Of a DNA stretch of 64,000 nucleotides, positions 1 to 13,100 are shown one piece after another. Numbering within the stretch: position 1 is the stretch's first letter; each line of letters opens with the position of its first letter. Source of the stretch: Rhynochetos jubatus (lineage: Eukaryota; Chordata; Aves; Eurypygiformes; Rhynochetidae); assembly GCA_027574665.1 (NCBI GenBank), contig CM050676.1, positions 1,168,157 through 1,232,156 on the forward strand, in the 5' to 3' direction. Both the position numbers and the translations under genes were made by a program. The notes beneath the pieces are model-generated. The model saw only the letters and a list, made by a program, of their open reading frames with translations. It was not told where the DNA came from and searched no databases.

Positions 1-1025
1 CCGGTTCTGGTGCTGCAGGAAATGCATCGTTTCTAACGGCGTTTGCTCCGAGTGGCTGGCGCTTAACGGGTGCCTTGGCACTGCCCTGGTGACTAGGACG
101 TTCCGCCCGTTTCACAAGCGGCGGACTCAGCACAAAGCCTCGGCTCTGGCCGTGCAGGGAAGGCGTCAAACGGTGCGCAAGGCTCTCAACCGGTGCATGC
201 CGAAACGCCGTTCCTTAAGCATGCAAGTGACAACCCGGTACGAGCGCTACCATCAGGGAATCTCAAGGGGAGAGACACTGAGGTTTGACTGACAGGCATC
301 TCTAGGCTGCCCACAGCAACTAAAGGTTGGCACCTCGCTGCAGCCGCCCTCTGGAAGGGAGGAGGGCCGAGGCCAAGAGACAACCGCCAACCACCTGAGA
401 GTCCTCTGAGAGGACTTCTCAGAGGGCGCTGCCCAGCAGGACGGGACATTAAACCATCCACGGCCCAGCAGTCTGGTCCGGCTTGTTTGTCAGAAGCAAG
501 GAAACTCCGTTGGGCGTGAAACAAAGGCGCGTGCGCCCAGCACCTAAAGCCTGAGACTTTCACCTCGGCCTGTGTGGCTACTTGTGCGGGCGTTAACTGC
601 CCACGGGCTGTAAGCATCACATCAGGGTCCCCTTTAAACACCGGCTTTACTCCAAGTATTTAGGAAGAAGCGGCAGAGATTCCTTGCTTCTGACCACGGG
701 CACAGTGCGGAAGTGAGTTCCCAACTGCCCCAGCCGGAAGTTACAGGAAATTTGATCTCCTCCCCCACTTATTTTCGATATTGCCTTTACCGTCCCTCCC
801 ATCCCGCTACTCGCTCTCCTCTCGTCACTGGGACGCGGCCTGGCCAGAGGTGCTACAGCCACACGCTCGCGTCCCTCAACACCCCCACCCCCTCTCCCCA
901 CATGCCAGCGTCGAGGATTTAGGCCGCTAACCCCAACAAAAAGAATCGCTACTTATCTTTAGCACATCCAAGATGCTTCAGCAACAGAAAACCTATAGAA
1001 AATGTCAACTTACGAAATACAGTAC
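1..1025 (-). other. PTBP1: PTBP1 intron 9 (5' part only)
   Basis: Unique sequence downstream of the exon 9 donor. The next exon (LSVPNVHGAL in the family) is not present before the window edge. Short open frames here lack splice support. No repeat or RNA gene is seen. Confidence 0.7.
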
Positions 1026-1103
1026 CTGCAGCCTGAGGAATTGCAAAGGTAGGAGGAAAGCCAGCTCCCGCATATGGAGAAGCGGAGATTATTCCTGGGG
1101 CAC
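1026..1103 (-). CDS. PTBP1: PTBP1 exon 9 (78-nt cassette in the RRM2-RRM3 linker)
   Basis: Acceptor CTTCCCCAG and donor GCAG|GTACTG bound exactly 78 nt encoding [17 protein letters not shown] then TFAIPQAA. This is the linker exon whose skipping in mammals changes PTBP1 repressor strength. The exon is symmetric (phase 1 in, phase 1 out), so both forms stay in frame. The pyrimidine tract before the acceptor is short (CCTCTTCCCC), with purines upstream. No longer reading frame replaces it. Confidence 0.95.
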
Positions 1104-4100
1104 CTGGGGAAGAGGTACGCGTTACCCACGAGCAACAGCACTCTGGACCTAGCCGGAGTGCCTTGATGCGTCCTTCGCCATCAGCGTTTAGCTGAAAGCC
1201 GAACCCTAAATCACACAGTAATTAGAAACCCCTCGGATGTAACACCGAGCTTCAAGGAATTACAAAACCGATCGCCCCCCCACCGTCGGTAGGACACAAC
1301 TGCTGACCAGGCACAAGCTAGAAGCTCCGGTGACTCTTCAGCCACAACAGCCTGAGGAATGGGTGACACAGCCCGGGCCTCTGCGAGCCCATGCGGTAGG
1401 CAGGACAGCAGATGGCACTAGCAGCACAGGAGCTGGAAAACCCAATGGCGAGGAGCTTTCCGGGCACTAGCACCCACATCCCTATCTTCCTACTAGGATT
1501 GCGCACCAGTCCGATGCGGCGGTTCCCAGATTCTCCTCGTTAGTCATACTGCATTCCAAAAATCTCGTACGACTGAGCACACCAGGGTGCTGTCCCCTCC
1601 CCTTCCCCAAGGGACACACGGGTCAGTCGTCTTCGTCCTGCTCCCACATCCTCACCAAAAGCAGCTGCCATGGTCTGATCAAGAGAGGGCTGGTTGTCCC
1701 CAGAAGGCAGGTCTGGCCGCGTATAATCTCTGCTCTTATCGTTGTTGTATTTGACATTGAGACTCGTGAGCTTTGAGAAATCGATGCGCAGCGTACAACA
1801 GGCATTGTAGATATTCTGTCCATCTAGGGACTGCAAGGGAAGCAAGAATTCTTCACCTGCCACGCAGTGACACCAAGATCACAGCAACAAACCTCCCAAG
1901 AGACGGCGTTCCGCCACCCCGGGCGCCAGCGCGCACCTTGGGGTGCGGCGGGTATCCTGCTTTGAGAAAGCGCTGCTTCAGCTCATCCCCTCGGGCATCA
2001 CCCAAGCGAGCTGTACGGCCCTTGGTGGGGAAACGCCGACGTAAACCCAGCACCACGTGCTCCCAAAGCGCTGCTTTCTAACACCAATCCCAGGTGAAAC
2101 AGAAGCGTGCCCGGAAGCTGAAGCGATCGCGGTGTTTAGCGCTGCCAGCGCCGCTACTCACCAGTTTGGCGTGCTGAGCGCTCACTGGGTCAGCATACTG
2201 TAACAGGGCCTGAAACTGGTTGTTCTTCGTGAATGTAATGATTTTCAAGACTGTACCAAACTTGGAAAAAATCTGCAAGACAACGATTTGCACACGTTGT
2301 GATCTCATGTTGTCGTGGTTTAACTTCGGGCTAGCCAAATACCACGAAGCCATCCTCACAAGTCCCTCCTCCAGCGGAGGGGAAGAATCAGCGAAAGAAG
2401 AAATAAGGAAGCTCGTAAAATTGAGATAAGAACTATTGACTAATTAAATCTAAATTAATACACACAACTACTACTAAATAATTAAAATAAACAGAAAATA
2501 AAACATATGCTACAGTATGATACAGTTTCTCACCACCCACTGATCAATGCACAACCAGGTGCCGAGTAGTGAGAGTCAGACCCAGAGGGACTGAGCGCGA
2601 CCGCAGCCCGAGAGCTGTCGCAGCAGATTCCGAGCGAACCCTGTCAGTGACAGCACGACCGGGAAAACTAAACAAACCCACCGACTCCCTCACGAACGAG
2701 CCAGCACAGGAGTTGGCAGAGCAGCTAACGCAGGAGTCAGGGGGAGTGTGAGCAAGTGCCAGGAAGTCAAAGAGAGTGGGAGTAACGGCTCCCGGACCCC
2801 CTCTCCGCCTGTGCCCCGAGCATGACGTACTACGGACTGAAACGCTCCCTTGGGCAGTTGGGGTCAGCTGTCTGAGCTGTGTGTCCCCTGCGCTGCCTGC
2901 AGCGAGACAGCGAGCGCTGGGAACACAGCTGCAGGGTCAGAAGCAGAGAGAGACCTTGAATTCAGTGCAGGCACTGCCCAGGGCCAGCACAGCCCTTCTC
3001 AGTGCTGCTCTCAGCACCCAGGAACAGCTCCCCAGCAGCCACAGTGAAGAGAGTTAACTCTTCCCTGACTGAACCCAGCACACACGTCCAGGGAGTTCGC
3101 TTCCTACTGATCTGGGTTGTTAGAGCCAGAAACAAGAGGTACCCTTTCACCTTAGAAATCAAAGGTTTTAAACTGCCATTGCGGCGTCCGACTACAGCAC
3201 CAGGGTGACTGAACTGTCCGTAAGCAAGTCCTCGCGACGAGTCTTACGCCGGAGGAGTCTCATACACCTCCACAAACTGCAACTTTCCCAGCAGTTTCAG
3301 GGATTCTTAAATGCAGACAAGCTTGCCTTTTGAACAGAGATGAAGTTAGGCAACCACAGGAGGAACTTTCAAAATCAGCTGCTGCCGAAGCGGCTCCTGG
3401 ACACGGCGGTTGCTCCCCCTTGCCCAAGGGTGCGCAGCACGCCTTCTGCTAACGCCTGAACAGAACTCGAGACGCTGTTGTGAAAATCCACGTTTTTGCC
3501 CCTCGCGCTGCACCAGACTAACCCAATCCCAGCGGACCAGCAAGCAAAGCTCTGGAAACTAAAGTCTGGCCAGACCAGGACCAGAAAAATACAACCTCAT
3601 GGAGGTGTCAGCATCTCCAGAAAGTCAGAATTTGACAGCTAGGCGCAGACCTTGAGCTACACCGATAAAATCACATGCTGTTTGCTGTGGCAAATGCAAC
3701 AATTCACTCTTTGTGGCTGCCCCTTCCTGCGGGACAACCTTCGAGACGCCGTGGCGACATGTTTTACCTGATGCAGAACATCTAGAGTGACAGGATAGAA
3801 GAGATTCTCGACAATGATCCTCAGGACAGGGCTCTGGCCAGCCATCGCCATTCCTGCATCTACCGCCGCAGCCGAGGCCGACAGGGCGAAGTTTCCAGAC
3901 TGAACGGAATTCACCGCTTGCAGAGCTGCTTGGGCACGCTGCAGAAGCAAATATCCTGTTAGACCGACACCCCTGTTTGCAAGAACACGCATTCAAGCTT
4001 TTCTCGAGCTTATCAGCTGCAAAGTGCCAGGAGAACCCAACAGTTCGCAGAGCGGAAAGCAGTTCGCTGTTCCTACGGCGGGGGAGGCAAAGGCTTCAGC

Positions 4101-7100
4101 ACTTTTTCAACACTGGTAGTGCAGACCTTCCCTGTCAGAGCAATGCAAAAATGCCAACTACAAGTATTCTACAACTTACGCCGCTGCTAGAATCTTGCTC
4201 AGTATCTGACGCAGCAGAACTATTCCATTCCTTAGGAAAAAGTGGGCTCTTCTGGGGGGAAGCGCCATCTGCAGAACGCTAGAGGCTGACGGTGATGCTC
4301 AGCAGCTACAGGGATCCAGGAGTGAAGACTGCCTGGGAGCTTTCCCAGAGCCGCCCTCCCGCCTGTTACATCAGTGCTCACTTGCCCCGCACCCCATCCT
4401 GCCTTTGCTAGGTGCGGCAGGAGCTCGGCCGCACAGTGGCAGGCGCTCTGATCCTAGCGAAAGCCAGCCTGGAAAGCGAGAGGAGGCAAACTGGATGCAC
4501 TCGGCAGCCATCCCCGATAAGGAGGCACAAGTAACCTGAACTTCTTTCCAGCGCTCCATCCTGAAAGGCTGCCAAGAGCCAGCTGAGCCGAAAAAAGGGA
4601 ATTTTACCCTATGCTGAGCATATCCTGTGCAGAAACTCAAGCCCAAGGCCTGAAGCCCTGCCGTGTTCCAGTGCTACCTGCCCCAAAGCCGTAATCGCCA
4701 CCGGAACAGGCTGTGCCCTACCGCAGGCAGAGGCTGTGCCCCACCCAGGGCTGGTTTTAGCTAAATCTTTCAAATCTTAGCAACAGCCAGCCTAAAGCAC
4801 TAGATACGGATCAAGCCTTCAGCAGGGCATTCAGTTACACCCTTCTCACTGCGCATCTTCCCCTGACAAGGGCAGTTTTAGCAGCTCATTTCACAGCCTG
4901 CTGAGACTGGGTAACAGCAACTTGGAGGCTCCTGTGCTCCATTTAGCACTTCCCGAATGTCAAAACCCTTCCAGGCCTACACCAGCAGCACAATCAAAGC
5001 AGCAACAGCAAACCCTCTGTCCCTCCCAGCCATACAAAGGCGTAAAGAGCAAAAACTAACTGCTTGGTTTGGAGAGCTGTCCGTCTTAAGCTCCTTGTGG
5101 TTGGAGAACTGGATGTAGATGGGCTGGCTCCGCAGGACTGGAGTGACAGTGGTGTAGTAGTTGACCATGGTGTTGGCTGTCTCCTCCGTATTCATCTCTA
5201 TGAAAGCCTGAGCAGAAGTCAAACCCAACATCGACAGGTTATCAGAGCCACGCCGGAAGAGAGCATCACCCCTTGGCAACAGCGTTACGCGAGCGAGAGC
5301 CTTAGGAGGCGCTTCCAGCTGAAGAGGAACTGTATGTGCGTTCACAGGCAAGCTTTTGTACGCGGGAGCGTTTAAGAACCGCCTGTACGCGGAACAAGCG
5401 GGGATCTTCGCTGCCCAGACTGACTCAACGTACGCACTGTTTCCGTCTCATCCCAAGATCCCCACGCTACGTATGCTTGGGAAGCTGGCAATGCCAGAGG
5501 TGTCTGCAGGAACACAAGAACACACAATAATCCAGACTCTCGACACTTCTGGTAAGCAACTTTCCATGCTCCTCCACCGAGCAGGAAGCCCACTTGCTGT
5601 TCCGTGCCCTTGTGGTCTTCTCTACCTCAAAACAAAGAGGTAAGGGATCGAGGCAAGTCATTAAATACTTACCCAGAACCACGCCACGCAACAGATCAGA
5701 GGCACACTGTCATAATTAATCTTAAAGACGCAGTATTTTAAGCAATGATTAAAGTTGGCTTGGTTTTTTTTTTTTTCACTCCTTAATTTGTAAGACAATT
5801 TTAGTTACCCAATTAGCGCACACCTCCTGCATTACCCAAGAGCGTTTTTAGCTTCGCCCAGCTCATTTATCTGTAAGGGTGTCCTTAACGTGCCAAGTTA
5901 CACGGGGGTTGCTCAACTGCCAAGGCGGCTCGAGTGAAAGAGGCCAACTCACAGCACTGCTGGCCAAATAATTTACCTGCTCTGTAATTTCAAAACCCAG
6001 GCATAACGCTAATTATAAGTGACAACCTGTAATTATGGATTTAGCTCCTTGTACAGGCTGAAAATAGTATTTTCTACAGCTCATGGGATAATGATGGAAA
6101 AGTAAAATACTAGTACGCACAAGTTATTGAGCCCTAATACATGACGGCTGTCTAAACCGCCCGGCCCGGGCTGACTGACGACCGGCTCATCCAGCCTCTG
6201 ACATAATCCCCGCTCTCAGCTACACAGTACCTGGTTTTTTCCTTTCAACATGAGAAGGTTGGTGACCTTGCCAAAAGGTAAGCCCAAAGAAATGACCTCT
6301 GCCTCCGTGACGTCGCTGGGGAGCTTACGGACGTGGATTACTCGGGATGGGACCCCAGCACTTCTGCTGTCGCCTTTGAATTTCTTGCTGTCGTTTCCAT
6401 TAGCTGTAAAAAGCAAGAGTTCCTGCTTATTAGAGTGGGCGTGAGAGAAGATGCACACCCTTCTGACACGCAGCTTGTGCTCCCCATTCAGGTATTGCTC
6501 TGTTACAGAGAAATTCCAGGGTCTAATTGCGCTCGAGTCTGCAGGCACACGGTTTTACTCATTTTGTAGTTATTTTTTCCAAGTGACATGGTCGAATGCC
6601 ACCGCGACAGCATCAACCCCCCCCATCCCCCGCTGCCCATTTCACAGCTTGTTTACGGCTCCCACCCGCGCTTCTACTTGGTGTAGGTCTAACTCCAGCT
6701 CGCTGCACTCTGTACGGGGACATCTAAGACGTGAGCTGATGGCGAAGGGACTCAAGACAGCGGCTGCTCACCGTGAGACAACACAAGACCAGCACAGAGA
6801 GCCAACTGCTGGGCTGAGCACCCAAGGATGCTGTCTTGGGTGGGCTCACTGACCTCTAGATGGTGTGAGACTCCCAAACAGCAGTAAACTACTAGGCACA
6901 GCCAAAATATCCCTACGTGAAATCCAGCTGTGCCTCAAGGGTAGCAGCTTACACAAAACCTGTTCTAACGCTGTAAAATCCTTTCAGCAGTGGCCCTACA
7001 GCAGTCTAACAACCTTAGGCATGTAGGGCAGCAGGTTATTATTACTCAGCACTGCTCTACAAAAGGCCTAATAATTTTAAAATCTTTTCCTTTTTAGTAC

Positions 7101-10100
7101 TTCAGTGGGAAACCCCAGACCTCCCCGCAGTATTTGCCACACATCGACTCCTATTCCCTTTCACAGCCAGCATTACCTGCAGAAGAAGAGTTGCTGCTCA
7201 TGATAAAGGGTCCGTTAGTAACACAAGTAGAGAAAAGCTCGTCAGATCCCCGCTGGAAGAGAAAAGACAAAAGGTAAGCTGACAGCATTGTTACTGCGTT
7301 CTATTCAGGTACTCCTACAGCAGGACAACTGGGGTTAAGGTGTAGGGAAGCTGAATAGAAGCGTAAGTGAAAACATACTGACAGTGGGCAGGGAACCTCA
7401 CCTCCACCATAAATTAAATATAAGTGAGATCCAATTTGGTACGTGAGCAGTACTATCCGATACCTCCTCTCAGCGAAGCATTAGCAATCGGGAGACAAAG
7501 CACCGCTGAACTGTCTGAAACCACTGAACACGCTGCCGCATGCCCACATTCCCATTTTCCTGTCGCATCCAGCACAAGGCTGCTGACAACTCGCACCGGA
7601 CAAGACGTTCGCTCTTTTAGGTGGAGGGAGACAAGGCTGCGGCTGGTCGGGAGCAGCAGACAGGCCTCGGGGCACCCGTCAAGGCAACAGACTGTTTTAC
7701 CGTGGGTTATCAGGGTGAGGAAGCCTGAAGCAAACCCCGAGTTACCAGAAGCTGGCCAAGACTGTCAGCGTTCCACCCGGCAATTATGAATTTGTATTTT
7801 CCAGGTACAAGCAGAAGATGCAACTTGAGGAACTTGAGAGCAGAAAGAAATGGATCTCTCCCCTTCCCTACCCCATAAAGGGCAGAGCAGGAAAGTAAAG
7901 CTCATAGCAAAAAGCCACACTTGAAATGTTACAGCAGAAATAGGCCCACATATAATAATTTGGATTTTGGAACAAAATAATCCGGTCCCTGGTCTGTTGT
8001 TTTCTAGCCACAATCCCCAGAGCAGCTACAACAACAGGACCACGGTCTCAGCAAGGGCGCTGAAGCCAGACACCACACCAGCGTGCTGAAGCCGAGAAAC
8101 CCGAGTACCACCGGCACAAAGCCTCTGTAACCCCATCCTCTGCCGCCTTCAAGCGGCTCCTTGCAAGCCGAAGAGCTGCGAGTAGCACAGCGTGCCCCGA
8201 CATCCCGACTCTTTGATTGCCCTTACTGCGGCAGAAAACATCCGACAGCAAGTTCTAAACTCAGCGCCTGCTAGAATGAGACTCCCTAAACAGAAATGCG
8301 TTTATTCCAGGCTTTAGCAGCTGGAGGCATCGCTCCACCCTCGGTTACCGAATGGCAGGAGCACCTCTCCCCCGTGTCCTACAAATAAAGCCGGCCAGAC
8401 CCACGGAACGGATTACCCTCTGCACTGTATGTGTTCCGATTCATTTCGGCATTCCCAAATTACCTCAGCTGACCAAGACCAGCCTAATCCAAGCAGGAGG
8501 TATGAAAAAACCACTAAGACAGAAGCAAGTGAGACTGCAAATTACTTCTCAGCACAATCTGCGCTTACACACACAACACAGCTTTACACCGGTACGGCTC
8601 CGTTTCAGGTACGGCACACGGAGACCTCAAACCCCGCTGTAAACCGTGAGCCGACGTGGCAACAGACACCTAACAAAGCACTTCCTCAGAAGTTGACATT
8701 ATTCTCACACAGAAACGCCACGCTAAAAGGCAAAAAAAGCAGCCCAGAAAGGCCAGAGCTGCTCCCTGCCCCAGCTAGGCCCCCCCATCCGCTGGAAAGG
8801 TGCCCTGCCGGAAACCCTACCTTCCACCATGCCCTACATCTGGGGCACCTGCAGCCACAGCGTCTGCGCAACACCGCGCTCCGCTCCCTCGCCAAAGAGG
8901 CTGCGGAAGTAGGTCACAGAAGCCCCAAACACGGCATTACAGACAGGTTCTGGTTTCTTCTTTCCCCCTCAAACCTGGAATTTCTTGTTTGACTACTCAC
9001 TGCTCGCTCTTCAAAGACAGGCTCAAGGACTTTGATGTCCTGAATCCAAGGCGTTAGGCCGGGTTCCAAACTCGCCGTTCACGTGCTGCTGCTGGTCACC
9101 TGTGGGCACGGACCCGGTGCCACCGAGGCCGCGGGCACGCGGCGAGGTCCCCCCTTCTCCTACCGGGTGTAGGAATTGGGAACAGGCCGTCTGACAGCTC
9201 TCCCTAGTTAGCGCTTGGATTGCCCAGCGCAGCGAGAGGCAAGCCAGGCCGGGAGGCGGTCAGACTGCACTCCATCCTTCCGAGGACTCCAGCGCCCAGC
9301 TCCGAGGCCAAGCTCCCACCGGTGCGCTGGGAAAACGCCCGTGCCGGAACTGCTGCCAACGATGCAGGCCCGGCTTTACCTTCTGCGGCCTGGGAACCAC
9401 GGGCAGCTACTGGCAAGAGCCAACAGCAGCCTGACCAGTGGCCTTGAACTGTTTAAAAACATGTCCTTAAACATCAACTTCGAGATGTGCGAGTACCCAG
9501 AATTCCAGCGCTCCGGGTAGGAACCGACGCGCCTGGGCAAGCCTACCTGGGCAGCCCGTGCAATCCAGAGACAGCAGGAGAACAAGCCACACACCTGGCT
9601 CTCATGGAGGCAACACTAGGAGCTATAAACTGGAACTACAAACATTTAGGCTAGCATGGAAAGAATTTCAATTCCCTGAATTCAACTCTCCTAACGGCTT
9701 GCTTAAAATAAGCATTTTCTCACATATTTGAAACTGTACTCGCAGGGCCCTGAGGAGGCACCGCCGTGTGGACCTTCCTTTGATGACAGAGCAGTCTCAA
9801 ACCCACTCCCTTATCTCCCAGTCAGGCTACGCTGCCCACTGTGACCGGAGCCGGGAGGCCGAGGGGGATGATTGTTCGACATCAAAGGCAGCAGTGGCCA
9901 ATTTGTAAGCTTCCCAGCTGGAAGTACATGCAAACCAAGAGGGAAGGCCCAGCAGTTGGAAAACTACCATTATTCTGAGGTCTCTCCTCTACACAAGGAA
10001 GTTTGCAGGCAGTACATACACAGTACTGCAGTGACACCACAGTTACTCCACACGGACTCCCTCCAAGGGCTGTGAAACACAAAGCCGACGAGCATACCCA

Positions 10101-13100
10101 GCGCACCAAGGAGTCTACGGTGCTGCCACCCGGACACGGCTGCAGACTGCTGCCAGGGAGCTTCCTCCAACAGAAGGAGGCTGCAGTGGCTCCGACTCTT
10201 CATCAGCGCCCGTTCTTCCCCGTTACTGCTGGAGCCCATCTCCGAGAACCACAGGTTTGACGGTTGCTTTTTGGAGTGACCTCACCCGAGGCAGGCCAGG
10301 ACCAAGCGCCCTGTTAATCCGCCCTCGCTGCGGGAACTCAGCCGGAGCCAGCATCAGTCGCCTGTCCCTGTGCTCGTGGCGGCTGCCACAGCCTCTTCCA
10401 GACTCTGTCTTTTCTTTCTGGCCACGTTCTAAGCTCTAAACCCACCTGCTAAATTCAACTGCTCCATGGCAAGTATCCCAACTCGGAGCCAGAGGGACCA
10501 AAGCAAGCTTGGTTGGCTGAAACGGTTCACAAGAGCTTCGCACCAACGCGGACATCCGGTATTGTGAGCTCTGTCCGAAAAGGCAGTGCCAAAGCTACCG
10601 ATTCTGGAGTTCCAAACTGCGAAGCCAGGGGAAGGGAGGGGGGGCAGCAGGGCTGGGTGGCGCTCGGCGGCTCGCCAGCAGCATCCCACACCGTGACTGC
10701 TCTACCAACCACCCCGGCGAGGGGCAGCTGCACGCTGCTTCACTCCAGGCCGTTCTTCCCATTCTAAGGTCACATCCCTGCTCCTAAGGGGCATCAACTT
10801 ACAGGGACATTTCTTTTGGCCACTTCCTTGGCAGCTGGGATTTTCAGGATAAGACAAACAGAGGCAACAGTGTGCCAGCAGCAACTAGAATGCTAATATT
10901 CCATATTTTTCCAAGTTTTCTTTTTGACAAGTCCCCAAACTCTATGCTTTTTTTTTCCTGCTTTAAAGTTTTAACGAGTTCTAAGAATTCCGAATTAGTC
11001 TGGGCTTTTTAGGCTTTGAAAGCAACAGCTAACTCACGACGACTATAAATGGTCTCGTTTCCACCAGGATTTTGCCTGCGCTTCACCGCAGTTTGGAACG
11101 AAGCCCGAGATCACACCAGAAGTACTACCGAAATTCTCAGCCGGCCCATATAATCCTTCATCTACCTCAGATCCAGGCACTTACTTTACACGGGTTGCAG
11201 TCCTTCAAGTGCATTCCGCCTGTGCAAAAAAGCTAGAAACAAATACAGGCTAAATCACCGTAAACCCAGGAACTTCAGGGCCAACAGGGGACATGCCATG
11301 GAAGCAATCAACTTTCAGAACGCAGCAAGCGTTGCAGGCAAAGCGAAACCACAGCAACGGCAAAGACAGGGCTGATGGCAAGGAAGGGGCTAGTGACTGA
11401 GAAGGCCAGCAAGCCACAGGGCAGCCCAGCCCAAGGCCCACAACAAGCATTCTTCCCTGGCCCACTGGGGAGGTCCCACAGCAGCATTCTCTGCCTCTGG
11501 ATACGGAGCACGCTTCAAACAGACTAAGGACAGCAGCGTCCCTCCTCCTTGCGAGGGAAGGGAGTAGGAGCCGTGCAGGCCATCAGCTAACGTACCTCTC
11601 CTGCTCTTGGGGAGTGCAACACAGCTGGAGAACACCCCTCTAAAAGCAAACCAAGAAAACGTCTGCCCTGTTAGCCCTTGTCTGCTTTGCCTAGGTTCAG
11701 ATCAACACACCTCTCTCAGAACCCCTGTAACTCCAGCTAGAGCCGTGAGCATCGTTCCTCTGCGCCGCTAGCCATCTGCGAGGGGATTTTGGACCCACCC
11801 CGAAATTATACCCGCGAAATGACAAACCAACCCTTGAGGGGCTGGCACAAACCCTTCACCCTGATAAACGCAGCAGCAAAGATTCCTGGAGCACAGAAAG
11901 AGTGGAGTGTCTCTGAAGGAGGCTTCAAGGGTTCCGCCGGGTTCAGTCCCGGAGGACTGGAAGAATGCGCTGTGATGCTTCACTGCACAGCTCAAATCAC
12001 CGAAGAAATAAGAGAAAACCAGCCTGATGACTTCATCGTTCACACTCGTGTTGCATTCCAACGTTTTTTGCTGAGAGATTCAAGAGCGAGGAATGGAACT
12101 AAATTTAACTACTAGGAAGAAGGACGCCAGTTTTCCTTCTCTTCCAGAGAGGACACATTCAGCAAGGCTCCCTTATGTTCCCCCCACCTGCTTTTCTCCC
12201 CCCCGTCCCGCCTTCAAGGCAGAGTGGCATGAGAAACGTCCCCACGTGGAAAGTTAAGACCAACACAAAACAACTCCAAGACCCTGACGAGCGCAGCCTC
12301 CGAGGGGAGCGCGACACGCCGTCCCACCGGCCACAAGCTCAGCGCCGCTCCCCTCGCTGCACGCCGCCAACGGCACAATTCACAGTCCGACCACAACCAA
12401 CAGGTTGGGGGAAGAAGCCACTTCAGCTCAAAGTTCTCGCAGCGCCCCGGTGTCAGTTATCAGACGAAATCCAGCCTGGCGGTCGGCACAGCCCGCTGAC
12501 ACGCCGAGCCTGGCGGGGGCAGCAGCTCGCCTGGCAGGCTGAGGGGACGCGCTTTTGAACTCCGCTCTGTACAGCTGGGCTGGCAAACGCCTCCCACCCC
12601 CCACCCAAGGCTTTTTCAACAGCTACCGCCTCACCCTCGTCTGGACAAGGTTTAGCCCAAGGCCTTTACGAGCTTCCCCCTACGATTCGCAGGAGCACGC
12701 TGGGCGCACGCACGTTGGCAGCGGCTTCGGAACTGGGTTAGCTGGTCAGAGCCTTGACGGGTTCCGTGCGCTGGGATGGGATTTTCCTGCCGTACGGAGC
12801 GCCACCTTGGCTGGCACCGTTCCCGTACGCGCCGTTTCCATAGCGCACAGATCGATTTGGGGGCTCTGAAAGACAAACTCGCACGTTACGGCAAGGCGCT
12901 CGCCCGCACAACGCGCCGCGAGGGCTGACTGTACGCTGGCGTTAGAGCCAAGCCGGATCCTCGCCCCACGGCCCCTCCCTGACTCTCTTTCTCCCTCCCC
13001 GCTACTATGGAGACACGCTGCAAAACAAACCTGCCCTTTGAGCAAATAAAAGGTGTGGCCATTCCCAACAGCCCCAAAGCCCGCAGCTCCAGCGCCGCAG

